Source of the DNA: Spirochaetota bacterium
Lineage (GTDB): Bacteria; Spirochaetota; UBA4802; UBA5550
Direction: 5' to 3'
NCBI GenBank assembly: GCA_022709405.1
Contig: JAKLIV010000025.1
Coordinates: 1-33,362 of the forward strand
Length of the DNA stretch: 33,362 nt
Part shown: piece by piece, positions 6,862-15,839 of the stretch
How the letters are laid out: each line of letters opens with the position of its first letter
How positions within the stretch are numbered: position 1 is the stretch's first letter
The notes under the pieces: model-generated
The model's input: only the letters and a program-made list of their open reading frames with translations
What the model was told of the DNA's origin: nothing
Databases searched by the model: none
Made by a program: the position numbers and the translations under genes

Positions 6862-8937
6862 TTATTTTTTCGTCTTTTTTTTCTCCTGAAGGTCCTTGAG
6901 CACCCGTTCCTGCACGTCTTTTGAAAGGGGCACATACTTGAAAAACTCCATGGAGTAATTGGCCCTTCCGCTCGAAATGTTTCGAAGCTGGGTCGCATAA
7001 CCGAACATTTCCATGAGAGGGACAAAACCGTTCACCTTCTGCGAACCCTTGCGGTAGCGGCGCATCGACTCAATACGGCCCCTGCGCTTGTTCAGGTCGC
7101 CCACGACATCGCCGATGTAATCGTCCGGAGTATTGACTTCGATCTTCATCAGAGGTTCGAGCAGTATCGGTTTTGCCTTCATGAAGCCCTCTTTGAAGCA
7201 TATTGCAGCGCACGTGCGGAAGGCCATGTCTGAGGAATCCACCGGATGGAAGTTTCCGTCGAGAAGGACGACCCTCACGTCGACGACCGGAAATCCCGCC
7301 AGGATGCCTTCCTCGAGCGCTGACTTGATCCCCTTCTCAATGGAAGGGATGAATTCGGCGGGGATGACGCCGCCCTTGATATGGTCGACGAACTCGAAGC
7401 CCTTGCCGTCGTTCGGCTCGACCCTCATGACGGTATGGGCGAACTGGCCCTTGCCTCCGGTCTGCTTCACGTGCCTGTAGTTTGATTCCACTTCCGCGGT
7501 GATGGTTTCCCTGAATGCGACCGAAGGCTCGCCGACAATCGCCTCGACATCGAACTCGTGCTTGAGACGGTCGATGATGATCTCGAGGTGGAGCTCTCCC
7601 ATGCCGGAAATGATGGTTTCGTTGGTCTCATCGTCATAGCGGACATTGAACGAGGGGTCCTCCATCGAAAGCTTCCTTAGCGCGGCGCCGAGCTTTTCTT
7701 CTTCCCTTTTCGACGGGGGTGTTACCTTAAGCTCGATGACCGTGGGAGGAATAAAAATAGACTCGAGTATAAGCGGATTCTGAATGTCGCACAGCGTATC
7801 GCCGGTCTTGCTGAATTTCATTCCGATCAGAGCAACGATGTCCCCGGGGCCGGCAGATTCGATATCCTCGCGGTCCTTGGCATGTATTTTAAGTATACGC
7901 CCGATGCGCTCGTTCTTGTCCTTGCCGGGATTCAATACCTGCATCCCGCTTTTCAGCTCTCCTGAGTATATGCGGATGAATGTCTGCTGCCCCACATATG
8001 GATCATGTATCAGCTTGAATACCAGGGCGCAGAATGGATCGTTTTTCGACGGGTGCCTTGCATGGTTTTTTTCAGCATCGTCGATATCGGCGCCGAAAGT
8101 CGCTCCCTTGTCTATGGGAGAAGGAAGATAATCGATTACCGCGTCAAGCAGCTGATGCATACCCTTGTTTTTATATGCCGATCCGCAGAAAACCGGCGTT
8201 ATGAGCAGTTTCAGGGTCGCGTCGCGCGCGGCCTTTTTTATGAGCTCGGCCGAAACATCTTTTTCGGCGAGGAAGTATTCCATTATTTCATCATCGAAAT
8301 CTGCAAGTTTTTCAACGAGATGGGCCCTGGCGGTTTCGCATTTTTCACGGTAATCGGCCGGCATATCCACTTCCTTGCGTTCGAACTCGACGAAATGATA
8401 TGCCTTACGCTCGACGATATCAATCACACCAAGGAAGTCCTCCTCGATACCTATGGGCACCTGGAAGGCAACCGGGTTGGCGTCGAGATACTTGTCCATC
8501 TGTGCAATGGCCTCGCCGAAATCAGCTCCCAGGCGGTCCATCTTGTTCACGAACGCTATTCTCGGGACCTTGTAGCGGTCAGCCTGGTTCCAGACCGTCT
8601 CACTCTGGGGCTCAACGCCCGAGACCGCGCAAAAAAGGGCCACCATGCCGTCGATGACCCGAAGCGAACGCTCAACCTCGACTGTGAAGTCCACGTGGCC
8701 CGGAGTATCGATGATGTTGATATCATGGCCGTTCCATATGCATGAAATCGCGGCCGATGCGATGGTAATTCCCCGTTCCTGTTCCTGTTTCATGAAATCC
8801 ATGGTTGCCTGACCGTCGTGCACCTCTCCCAATTTACGCGTCGTGCCGGTAAAGAACAGCATCCTTTCGGTACAGGTTGTCTTGCCCGCGTCTATGTGAG
8901 CCGCTATGCCGATATTTCTCAATTTACTCAGTGACAT
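6862..8937 (-). CDS. fusA: Elongation factor G
   Basis: This 691-aa translational GTPase catalyses ribosomal translocation. G-motifs are AHIDAGKTT (13-21), RGITI (55-59), DTPGH (77-81) and NKMD (131-134), followed by the usual EF-G domains II-V. The length matches bacterial EF-G. The C-terminus is Lys-rich (LQEKKKTKK). AGAGG precedes ATG 8937 by 7 nt. It is not next to rpsL, rpsG or tuf, so it lies outside the usual str operon; many bacteria carry more than one EF-G, and this could be either the main copy or a paralogue such as the spd/mt-type. It has its own terminator and a leader of more than 200 nt. Confidence 0.93.
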   Translation of the reverse strand: MSLSKLRNIGIAAHIDAGKTTCTERMLFFTGTTRKLGEVHDGQATMDFMKQEQERGITIASAAISCIWNGHDINIIDTPGHVDFTVEVERSLRVIDGMVALFCAVSGVEPQSETVWNQADRYKVPRIAFVNKMDRLGADFGEAIAQMDKYLDANPVAFQVPIGIEEDFLGVIDIVERKAYHFVEFERKEVDMPADYREKCETARAHLVEKLADFDDEIMEYFLAEKDVSAELIKKAARDATLKLLITPVFCGSAYKNKGMHQLLDAVIDYLPSPIDKGATFGADIDDAEKNHARHPSKNDPFCALVFKLIHDPYVGQQTFIRIYSGELKSGMQVLNPGKDKNERIGRILKIHAKDREDIESAGPGDIVALIGMKFSKTGDTLCDIQNPLILESIFIPPTVIELKVTPPSKREEEKLGAALRKLSMEDPSFNVRYDDETNETIISGMGELHLEIIIDRLKHEFDVEAIVGEPSVAFRETITAEVESNYRHVKQTGGKGQFAHTVMRVEPNDGKGFEFVDHIKGGVIPAEFIPSIEKGIKSALEEGILAGFPVVDVRVVLLDGNFHPVDSSDMAFRTCAAICFKEGFMKAKPILLEPLMKIEVNTPDDYIGDVVGDLNKRRGRIESMRRYRKGSQKVNGFVPLMEMFGYATQLRNISSGRANYSMEFFKYVPLSKDVQERVLKDLQEKKKTKK

Positions 8938-9027
8938 CTAAATACCTCTTAAAAAATTATATCTTTCCCGCCAAACTTGCCATTAGTCATCTATACAAGA
9001 TTATTCCGTGCAACAGATGCGGGGTAA

Positions 9028-9067
9028 GCCCTTTCCGTTAAGGAAGGGCCGATTTTCCCGGGAAATC
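9028..9067 (-). other. Two adjacent hairpins in the fusA leader
   Basis: GCCCTTTCC (9028-9036) can pair with GGAAGGGC (9042-9049) with one bulged base, and the neighbouring GATTTTCCCGGGAAATC (9051-9067) is a near-perfect palindrome. Neither is followed by a T-tract on the minus strand. They lie ~90-130 nt upstream of the fusA start, in the 284-nt space between fusA and the TPR gene, and may be leader structure. Confidence 0.4.
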
Positions 9068-9169
9068 AATCATTGAAAGGACTGGTCATAATAATCCTGA
9101 AAAACAGCATATTCACTTTGTCCGCTGCGATGAACAGGCCTGCATGAGAAAATAAAAGGCATATCAATG

Positions 9170-9175
9170 ATTATA
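9170..9175 (-). promoter_or_regulatory. Candidate fusA -10 box
   Basis: The minus strand carries an exact TATAAT here, ~230 nt before fusA. A TTGACA nearby (minus strand, 9189-9184) is only 8 bp away, too close to pair with it, and the 17-bp position holds an AT-rich hexamer. A start from here would give a long, structured leader. Confidence 0.35.
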
Positions 9176-9221
9176 CACCAAAGTGTCAATAAAAAATTAT
9201 TATTTTTTTAATTTACGGTTT

Positions 9222-9725
9222 TTACTCGCTGAGTATGCTCAGAAGCTCGACCTGTAGTGAAGCCTGTGATGCGAAAGAAGACCCGCCGTGTTCTTTGAGA
9301 ATTTCATTGAATATGGCCGAAGCGCTGTCCCTGTAACCCATTTTCTTGTAGCAGAGACCGACCTTGTAATACGCCTCGACCCCGTCATCGCTGTCGCTGT
9401 ATTCCTCGTACAGCGAGCGGTAATACTTCTGTGCCTTCTGATATTCCATCCTGCCGAAATGGATGTCGCCGATTCTCATGAGGGCCTCGTTCCGGTGGAT
9501 TCCCCTGCTGTAGATCTCCAGGTATTCCAGCAGTTCCTCAAGGGCCTTGTTCTCGAGCCCGAGCTTCATGAACAACACGCCGTTCTGGAACTTCATGTCA
9601 TCGGCGACCTTCTGCAGGTTCTGGGGCTCCGGCTCGGCCTTTGCTTCGGGCTGTTCCTGGGCGAAAATGGCCGCCGAACAAAATATCGTGCAGACGAGGG
9701 ATAGTGCAAACAGCGCTTTTTTCAT
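9222..9725 (-). CDS. Exported TPR-repeat protein
   Basis: This is a 167-aa protein with a Sec signal peptide (MKKALFALSLVCTIFCSA, likely cleaved after AIFA). Tetratricopeptide-like helical pairs follow: GVLFMKLGLENKALEELLEY, EALMRIGDIHFGRMEYQKAQ, VEAYYKVGLCYKKMGYRDSA. The arrangement resembles the TPR part of YbgF/CpoB or BamD proteins, but it lacks a lipobox and is too short for BamD, so no specific role is claimed. It probably acts as a periplasmic protein-protein adaptor. The ribosome site is weak (GGG, 5 nt). It has no clear operon partner; fusA lies downstream after 284 nt. Confidence 0.8.
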   Translation of the reverse strand: MKKALFALSLVCTIFCSAAIFAQEQPEAKAEPEPQNLQKVADDMKFQNGVLFMKLGLENKALEELLEYLEIYSRGIHRNEALMRIGDIHFGRMEYQKAQKYYRSLYEEYSDSDDGVEAYYKVGLCYKKMGYRDSASAIFNEILKEHGGSSFASQASLQVELLSILSE

Positions 9726-9961
9726 ATTGACCCGCTTTTAGACATTATCGAAATAATTCTCAAGCGGGATTAATCATTCTTTAAAGAGAACAAAAAAAAG
9801 TGGATTATGTGGCATATCCTCCGGCCTGAACTCACGCTACCAGCCATGTATGCGGATTACAATATATGTGATTTGGTGCTCTGTATTAAGTTTTTCCGTA
9901 ATTTTATTGCAAATATCGGTGCCCGGATGCATATGTCCCACAGAAACGCGAGTAATTGAAC

Positions 9962-11812
9962 ATGATCAAAGCCGTCAATCTGAGCAAATCATACGGAGCC
10001 CAGACGCTTTTCGAGGGCGTGAACTTCACCGTGAATCCGCGGGAGCGGGTCGGCCTTGTCGGACGCAACGGCCACGGCAAGACCACCCTTATCAGGATCA
10101 TCACCGGCGAGGACCACGCGGACGACGGCGGGATATCGGCGCCGAAGGACTACCGGCTCGGATATGTGTCCCAGCATCTGGAGTTTTCCAGGCCGGCCGT
10201 GCTCGAAGAGTGCTGCCTGGGCCTCCCGGAGCACGACAAGGACGACCACTGGAAAGCAGAAAAAATCCTGTTCGGCCTGGGCTTCACCGTGAAAGACATG
10301 AAGAGGGACCCCGTCGAGTTTTCGGGCGGGTACCAGGTCAGGCTCAACCTCGCTAAAGTCCTGGTATCCGAACCCGACATGCTGCTTCTGGACGAGCCCA
10401 CCAACTACCTCGATATCCTCTCGATACGCTGGCTGGCGAACTATTTAAGACAGTGGAAGGGCGAACTGCTGCTCGTGACCCACGACCGTTCGTTCATGGA
10501 CAGCGTCGTGACCCACACCATGGGAATCCACAGAAAAAAAGTCAGGAAGGTCGAGGGAAACACGCAGAAGCTCTACGACCAGATACTCCGCGAAGAGGAA
10601 ATCCACGAAAAGACCAGGATGAACGACGAAAAAAAAAGAAAGGAGGTCGAGCTCTTCATCACCAGGTTCAGGGCCAAGGCGCGCCTGGCGGGCATGGTCC
10701 AGTCGAGGGTAAAGGCCCTGGACAAGCAGGAACGGCTCGACCGTCTCGAAAAAATCAAGAACCTCGACTTTTCGTTCACTGAAAGCCCTTTCAACGCGAA
10801 GGTTCTGACCACTGCAGAGGGCTTGAGCTTTTCCTACGAAAAGAACGGAATCCCCCTGATCAAGGACTTCTCGATCACGATCGGCAGGAACGACCGCATC
10901 TGCGTGATCGGAAAGAACGGCAGGGGCAAAAGCACCCTGCTGCGCCTGCTTTCGGGCGCGCTCAAACCCGACTCGGGCGCGATACAGTCGCACCCCGGGA
11001 TGGCGATGGGATATTTCGCTCAGACCAACACGCATGTGCTCAACCCGGGCATGACCGTTGAAGACGAGATAATGGCGGCCGGATGCGAGCGGCAGGAGGC
11101 GCGCAACATAGCGGGCGCGATGCTATTCGAGGGAGACATGGCGCTGAAAAAAATCTCGGTGCTGTCGGGCGGAGAGAAGAGCCGGGTTTTGCTCGGTAAA
11201 ATCATCGCGCAGCCCGCGAACCTAATCCTGCTCGACGAGCCTACCAACCACCTCGACATGGAGTCGTGCGACGCGCTGCTCGCGGCCATAGACAGCTTCG
11301 AGGGCGCGGCGGTCATCGTGACCCACAACGAGATGTTCCTGCACAGCCTGGCTAACCGGTTCATCGTTTTCCAGGGTGGCGGCGTGAGCGTCTTCGAGGG
11401 GACATACCAGGCCTTTCTTGAAAAAATCGGCTGGGAGGAGGAGGCCGCTTCGCAGGGCGAGTCCGGGCCCGAAGAGCCGGCCGCCACCGTGAACAAAAAG
11501 GAGCTTCGCAAGATACGCGCCGAAATCATGAACAGGCGGTCGCGCGAGCTCAAGCCTCTCGAGGAAAAAATCTCGGCCCTGGAGAGTTCGATCATGTCAC
11601 TGGAGGAAGATCTGGGCAGTGCGAACAGGAAAATAATCGAAGCCTCCGGCAGCGGCAAAGGGTCGCTCATCAGCGAACTCTCGAAAGAGGTCCACCGCAT
11701 ACAGTCATCGATAGATTCCGATTACGCCGATCTTGAAAGGTACACCATCGAGTACGACAGCAGGATAAAAATTTTCGACGAAGAGCTGCGAAAAACCGAT
11801 ACGCAGGATTAA
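9962..11812 (+). CDS. ABC-F family ATPase (ribosome-associated type)
   Basis: This soluble protein of 616 aa has two ABC domains and no membrane segments. Domain 1 shows Walker A GRNGHGKTT (34-42), signature FSGGYQVRL, Walker B LLLDEPTNYLD and switch VTHDR. Domain 2 shows GKNGRGKST, LSGGEKSRV, LILLDEPTNHLD and VTHNE. The linker between them is rich in Arg/Lys/Glu (the P-site-interacting arm in this family), and the last ~110 residues form a charged coiled coil, as in Uup/YheS-type members. ABC-F proteins act on ribosomes to relieve stalling or give antibiotic protection; which role applies here is open. A TTG at 9956 could add two residues. It converges with the MerR gene with 6 bp between the stops. 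Confidence 0.9.
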   Translation: MIKAVNLSKSYGAQTLFEGVNFTVNPRERVGLVGRNGHGKTTLIRIITGEDHADDGGISAPKDYRLGYVSQHLEFSRPAVLEECCLGLPEHDKDDHWKAEKILFGLGFTVKDMKRDPVEFSGGYQVRLNLAKVLVSEPDMLLLDEPTNYLDILSIRWLANYLRQWKGELLLVTHDRSFMDSVVTHTMGIHRKKVRKVEGNTQKLYDQILREEEIHEKTRMNDEKKRKEVELFITRFRAKARLAGMVQSRVKALDKQERLDRLEKIKNLDFSFTESPFNAKVLTTAEGLSFSYEKNGIPLIKDFSITIGRNDRICVIGKNGRGKSTLLRLLSGALKPDSGAIQSHPGMAMGYFAQTNTHVLNPGMTVEDEIMAAGCERQEARNIAGAMLFEGDMALKKISVLSGGEKSRVLLGKIIAQPANLILLDEPTNHLDMESCDALLAAIDSFEGAAVIVTHNEMFLHSLANRFIVFQGGGVSVFEGTYQAFLEKIGWEEEAASQGESGPEEPAATVNKKELRKIRAEIMNRRSRELKPLEEKISALESSIMSLEEDLGSANRKIIEASGSGKGSLISELSKEVHRIQSSIDSDYADLERYTIEYDSRIKIFDEELRKTDTQD

Positions 11813-11818
11813 ACCGCG

Positions 11819-12229
11819 TCATCCCTCCGAATCGATCTTCGACTTGATCCTTTCCTGGTATTCCATTATTTCATGTTTCAGGACGTTCAGGTCCTTGATC
11901 CTGTCATCGAGGTTCACCAGGTGATTGCTCAGCAGTTCGAGGAGCCTGGTCAGCACTTTTTTGTTGGATTTCTGGATCGACCACATGGCCTCGAGCTCCT
12001 CCATTTCGGAGAGCGTCATGCCCATTATCTTCAGGCGCTTGATCAGCTTGAGCCGCTTGAGGTCATCGTTCGTATAGACACGCCTGCCACCATCCATACG
12101 CTTGACTGAATTGAGAAGGCCGATCTCTTCATAATAGCGTATCGTTCGCTGGCTCATCTCGAGCTTCGAGGCGATCTCGCCTATCGAGAGGTATCCACCG
12201 TCGCCTGAATTCGGATTGTTGTTGGCCAT
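11819..12229 (-). CDS. MerR-family transcriptional regulator
   Basis: This 136-aa protein has an N-terminal MerR winged helix: YLSIGEIASKLEMSQRTIRY, YEEIGLLNSVKRMDGGRRVY, LKLIKRLKIMGMTLSEMEEL. A C-terminal coiled coil for dimerisation follows. No Cys-based metal site is present. It lies 69 nt downstream of two acyl-CoA ligase genes on the same strand, so it is a likely regulator of fatty-acid or branched-chain catabolism, as known for some MerR proteins in acyl-CoA operons; this is inference from position. GGAG precedes ATG 12229 by 7 nt. Confidence 0.88.
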   Translation of the reverse strand: MANNNPNSGDGGYLSIGEIASKLEMSQRTIRYYEEIGLLNSVKRMDGGRRVYTNDDLKRLKLIKRLKIMGMTLSEMEELEAMWSIQKSNKKVLTRLLELLSNHLVNLDDRIKDLNVLKHEIMEYQERIKSKIDSEG

Positions 12230-12258
12230 TAAGAACTCCAGAATATTATTGAAACTTT

Positions 12259-12289
12259 GCGAGTGCGCGTCCGCCAGACGCGCACTCGC
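12259..12289 (-). other. Perfect 13-bp hairpin between the acyl-CoA ligase and MerR genes
   Basis: GCGAGTGCGCGTC (12259-12271) and GACGCGCACTCGC (12277-12289) are perfect complements around a 5-nt loop. The hairpin starts 9 nt after the ligase stop. On the minus strand it is followed by AAAGTTTC and not a T-run, so it may be a weak terminator, an RNA-stability or processing element that separates expression of the two genes, or a protein site. Confidence 0.6.
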
Positions 12290-12298
12290 TCACTATAT

Positions 12299-13846
12299 CT
12301 AACTGAATTGCTGCTTCAGCTCCCGCTTCAGTATTTTCCCCGAAGGGTTCTTGGGCAGCTTCTCTATAAAAATGATTTTCTTCGGGCACTTGAACCCGGC
12401 GAGCTTGCCCTTGCAGAAATCGACCAGGTCCTTCTCAGACAGCGGCGAGCCTGGCTTCTTGACCACGACTGCTGCCACAACCTCGATCCATTTCGGGTCT
12501 GGCAGCCCTATGACCGCGGTCTCCGCCACATCTTTGTGCTGGTAGATGACCTCCTCGACCTCGCGCGAGGCTACGTTCTCTCCGCCGGTCTTGATCATGT
12601 CCTTCTTGCGGTCGACCACGGTCAGGTAGCCTTCCTCGTCCATGACGCCGAGGTCGCCGCTGTGAAACCAGCCGAACGCGAACGCCTCTGCGGTCTTTTC
12701 CGGGTCGTTGAGATAGCCGGTCATCACCTGCCCGGAGCGGTGGACGATCTCCCCAACCTGGCCCGCAGGCACGAACTTCCCGTCATCGTCCATGAGCCTG
12801 GTCTCATTGTTCTGGACGGCCCTTCCTGCCGATCCGGGCTTGCGCAGCTGGTCTTCGGGCTTGAGTATCGTGGCCACGGGGCCCATCTCGGTCTGGCCGT
12901 AATAGTTCCACAGCCTGAGTCCCGGGAACGTTTCGGTGAGTTTCTTTATGATCTCCACCGGCATGATGCTCGCTCCGTAGGCGGCCTTCCTGAGCGTGCC
13001 CAGGTTGAACTTCTTGAATTCAGGATGATTGAGCAGCCCTATCCAGACCGTGGGAGGGGAGAACATGTGCGTTACATGGTACTTCTCGATATCCTGCATC
13101 ATGGCGTGCGGGTCGGCCTTGTGAAGGATGATGTTCTCGGCCCCGGTGTACAGAAAGGGGATGAGGAAGCAGTGCAGCTGTGCGCAGTGGAACAGCGGCA
13201 GCGCGTGAAGGCTCACGTCCCCGGGCTCGTACTGGCCGTCGATGATGCAGCTGAAATACTGCGACATGAGCGACCGGTGCGACAGCATGGCCCCCTTCGG
13301 CTTCGACTCGGTGCCGCTGGTATACGGGATCTGTGCGATGTCCTCGGCGTCAACGTCGACGTCAGGCTCCTCTGTGGACATTGCGGCCATTTCCTTTTCC
13401 AGATTGAAAAATCCTGCAGGCAGTCTGTCCGAATCGATCGGGATGAGCCCCCAGTTTTTCACGTTGGGGAAAAGGTCCCTGCTGCCCTCGACCAGCGGGA
13501 GGAGGTTGTCCTCAACAAGAAATACATTCGCGCCCGAATGCGATACCACGAATGCGACCTCCTGGGTGTTCAGCATGAAGTTGACCGGGACCTGGGCAGC
13601 CCCGATCTTTGAAAGGCCGAGGAAAGATATGGGATAATAATGCGAGTTGTATGCCAGCACCGCCACGCGGTCGCCCTTTTTCACTCCCAGTCTGGTCATC
13701 AGATTGGCGAATTTGCAGGATTGCTCTTCGAGCTCCCTGAACGTAAGCTCCCTGTCCCTGAAGATTATCGCTTTTTTGTCCGGAAATTTTCGGGCCATCC
13801 TTCTCGATATGTCGCCGATGGTGTCCCGGTGAAATTTATTGCTCAT
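12299..13846 (-). CDS. Acyl-CoA ligase (AMP-binding family)
   Basis: This 515-aa member of the ANL superfamily activates a carboxylic acid to acyl-AMP and then acyl-CoA. It shows the P-loop variant YTSGTESKPKGAMLSH (most members read TSGTTGxPKG), the A5-type motif NYYGQTE, the hinge and A8 region FHSGDLG...DRKKDMIKTGGENV, and the catalytic C-terminal Lys in PSGKILKREL. The length is usual. The chain length of the substrate cannot be read. It follows the other ligase by 27 nt and precedes a MerR gene, so it is the middle gene of a likely three-gene unit. AGGGG lies 7 nt before ATG 13846. Confidence 0.9.
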   Translation of the reverse strand: MSNKFHRDTIGDISRRMARKFPDKKAIIFRDRELTFRELEEQSCKFANLMTRLGVKKGDRVAVLAYNSHYYPISFLGLSKIGAAQVPVNFMLNTQEVAFVVSHSGANVFLVEDNLLPLVEGSRDLFPNVKNWGLIPIDSDRLPAGFFNLEKEMAAMSTEEPDVDVDAEDIAQIPYTSGTESKPKGAMLSHRSLMSQYFSCIIDGQYEPGDVSLHALPLFHCAQLHCFLIPFLYTGAENIILHKADPHAMMQDIEKYHVTHMFSPPTVWIGLLNHPEFKKFNLGTLRKAAYGASIMPVEIIKKLTETFPGLRLWNYYGQTEMGPVATILKPEDQLRKPGSAGRAVQNNETRLMDDDGKFVPAGQVGEIVHRSGQVMTGYLNDPEKTAEAFAFGWFHSGDLGVMDEEGYLTVVDRKKDMIKTGGENVASREVEEVIYQHKDVAETAVIGLPDPKWIEVVAAVVVKKPGSPLSEKDLVDFCKGKLAGFKCPKKIIFIEKLPKNPSGKILKRELKQQFS

Positions 13847-13873
13847 GTCTTTACCCCTTCATGGATTGGATTT

Positions 13874-15514
13874 TCAGTGATTGTATTTCTGCTGAAACTG
13901 TTCTTTCAGCTTGAATTTCTGGACCTTTCCGCTCGCCGTCATGGGAAAATCCCTGACGAACTCCCAGTACTTCGGGACCTTGTGCCGCGCGATCTGCCCG
14001 GTGCAGAATTCGATGAATTCTTCGGCGGTCGCGGCCTGGCCGTCCTTGAGCTGCACCGCGGCAAGCACCTGCTCGCCGTATTTGCTGTCTGGTATGCCGA
14101 CCACGTACACGTCGCTCACCTTGGGGTGCCTGTGTAGAAACTCCTCGATCTCTCTCGGATAGATATTCTCACCCCCTCGGATGATCATGTCCTTGATGCG
14201 CCCGGTGACCTTGAAATACCCGTTCCCGTCGACCGTCCCGAGGTCCCCGGTATGCAGCCAACTGTCCCGGTCGATCGCGGCTGACGTGGCCTCGGGCATC
14301 TTGTAGTATCCCTTCATCACGCAGTCGCTGCGGGTCACGATCTCACCCTGCACTCCGGCGGGCACATCCTCGCCCGTTTCGGGATCGACGATTTTGCCCT
14401 CGATGTCGGGGAGCAGCCTTCCCACGGTCGACACCCTCAGGTCGACCGGATCGTCCCTCCTTGTCATGGTCATTACCGGCGAGGACTCTGTCTGCCCGAA
14501 GGCGATGACCACCTCTGAGCAGTGCATCCTGGTGCGCACATGGTTCATCGCCTCGACCGGGCACGGGGCCCCGGCCATGATCCCGGTGCGAAGCGACGAC
14601 ATGTCATACTTCTCAAAATCGGCATGGCCGAGCATCGCGATGAACATGGTGGGCACGCCGTTTATGGCCGTGCACTTCTCGGAATCCACCGCCTTGAGCG
14701 CTTTCAGGGGATCAAAGGACTCGATGATGACCATGCTCGACCCGTGGTACACGCTGTTCATGGTGCTCATGACGCAGCCGAAGCAATGAAAAAGCGGGAC
14801 ATGGATGAGGAGCTTGTCCTTTTCGGTCATGCCCATAACGTCGCCGACCATTCTCGCGTTGTTGACGATATTGTAATGGGTCAGCATGACCCCCTTCGGA
14901 AACCCCGTGGTCCCAGACGTATATTGCATGTTGATAACATCGTTCACGTCAAGCGACTTTTCCCTTTTATCCAGCGCACTGTCGGGAAGCGCCTCTCCCA
15001 TGCTGACGATTTCATCGAACCGGAACATGCCCGGAATTTCGTTCCTGCTCCCGATGTATACGACGTTTTTCAGCAGGGGCAGTTCCCCTGAGGCCGGTTT
15101 TCCCTTTCCGGTCGTTTTCAGTCCGGGCATTATATCGTTCACGATATCGAAATAGTTGGCGTCCCGATAACCCTCGATAAGAACAAGAGTGGTCGAATCC
15201 GACTGTTTGAGGATGTATTTGAGCTCGTGGGCCTTGTAATTGGTGTTGACCGTGACCAGCACCGCGCCTGCCATGGCGAGCCCGAACTGCATGTACACCC
15301 ACTCGGGCACGTTCGTGGTCCATACCGAGACATGGTCTCCGCGCTGTACCCCGATCGACATGAATCCCTTCGCGACGTTCCGGCAGGTACGGTAGAACTC
15401 AGCGTAGTTCTGCCGCAGGCCGAATTCCGGGAAAAACAGCGCCTCCTGGCCGGGCAGTCTGTTTGCGGTCTTTTTGAGCAGCTCGCCAACGGTGATTTTC
15501 ACGAAACCGGACAT
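13874..15514 (-). CDS. Acyl-CoA ligase (FadD-like, AMP-binding family)
   Basis: This 546-aa ANL enzyme carries the canonical P-loop TSGTTGFPKGVMLTH, the adenine motif AFGQTESSP, the hinge motif GRIKDMIIRGGENIYPREIE and the C-terminal Lys in TASGKVQKFKL. These indicate fatty-acid:CoA ligase activity, probably for medium- or long-chain acids. ATG 15514 is chosen over an upstream in-frame start 69 nt earlier because AGGAGGT lies 5 nt before it. It is the first gene of the minus-strand unit ligase-ligase-MerR. The two ligases differ strongly in sequence, so this is not a recent duplication and the pair may use different substrates. Confidence 0.9.
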   Translation of the reverse strand: MSGFVKITVGELLKKTANRLPGQEALFFPEFGLRQNYAEFYRTCRNVAKGFMSIGVQRGDHVSVWTTNVPEWVYMQFGLAMAGAVLVTVNTNYKAHELKYILKQSDSTTLVLIEGYRDANYFDIVNDIMPGLKTTGKGKPASGELPLLKNVVYIGSRNEIPGMFRFDEIVSMGEALPDSALDKREKSLDVNDVINMQYTSGTTGFPKGVMLTHYNIVNNARMVGDVMGMTEKDKLLIHVPLFHCFGCVMSTMNSVYHGSSMVIIESFDPLKALKAVDSEKCTAINGVPTMFIAMLGHADFEKYDMSSLRTGIMAGAPCPVEAMNHVRTRMHCSEVVIAFGQTESSPVMTMTRRDDPVDLRVSTVGRLLPDIEGKIVDPETGEDVPAGVQGEIVTRSDCVMKGYYKMPEATSAAIDRDSWLHTGDLGTVDGNGYFKVTGRIKDMIIRGGENIYPREIEEFLHRHPKVSDVYVVGIPDSKYGEQVLAAVQLKDGQAATAEEFIEFCTGQIARHKVPKYWEFVRDFPMTASGKVQKFKLKEQFQQKYNH

Positions 15515-15603
15515 GAAAGACCTCCTGAAAAAAACATTATTTTTAGATATAAACGTTGTTTCCCACCTTACGTTAACTGGCAAATACTAATATAACATCG
15601 TTT

Positions 15604-15609
15604 TGTCAA
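15604..15609 (-). promoter_or_regulatory. Candidate -35 of the acyl-CoA ligase operon
   Basis: The minus strand reads TTGACA exactly, 90 nt before the start codon at 15514. The hexamer 17 bp on is TATTTG, a 3-of-6 match to the -10 consensus, so an activator such as the operon's own MerR protein may be needed. Confidence 0.4.
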
Positions 15610-15745
15610 TAAATAAAATTTTTTTTCGCTCCAGATTAATTAAAGAGGGAATATGGAAGAGTTAGGCTCTGGACCAAGAAGGATACCGGAGGCTCTGACC
15701 CCAGTAACCAGTTGCTCTGAGCAATTTTCAGGATAAAGATTGAAA

Positions 15746-15765
15746 CCCGGGCTGAATCGCCCGGG
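15746..15765 (-). terminator. Probable terminator of the repeat-lipoprotein gene
   Basis: A perfect 7-bp stem CCCGGGC (15746-15752) / GCCCGGG (15759-15765) has a 6-nt loop. On the minus strand it is followed by TTTCAATCTTTATC, a T-rich but interrupted tract. It lies 75 nt past the stop at 15840. Confidence 0.5.
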
Positions 15766-15839
15766 CCACTGATTGTATTAAGAAAAGCGGGTGGATAGCC
15801 CCTGGCATCTTCTATATATAATCCACATATTGTTCACTA

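Larger units (their letters stand above)
15515..15839. other. 325-bp intergenic region with promoter and hairpin signals
   Basis: There is no gene here. It holds a -35 TTGACA for the ligase operon (minus strand, 15609-15604; a 17-bp-spaced -10 reads TATTTG), the motifs AACGTT (15552-15557) and ACGTTAAC (15570-15577) near that promoter, two copies of AGGCTCTG (about 15665 and 15693, the second continuing as ACCCC), a small palindrome TTGCTCTGAGCAA (about 15711-15723), and the hairpin at 15746-15765. Confidence 0.6.

Noticed and set aside
9222..9725. Calling the short TPR protein BamD or CpoB
   Set aside because: There is no lipobox, the length is too short for BamD, and no tol/pal or bam genes are near.
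12257..13612. 451-codon plus-strand frame opposite the acyl-CoA ligase
   Set aside because: The minus strand encodes a ligase with all family motifs; the plus frame has no domain or ribosome site that outweighs this.
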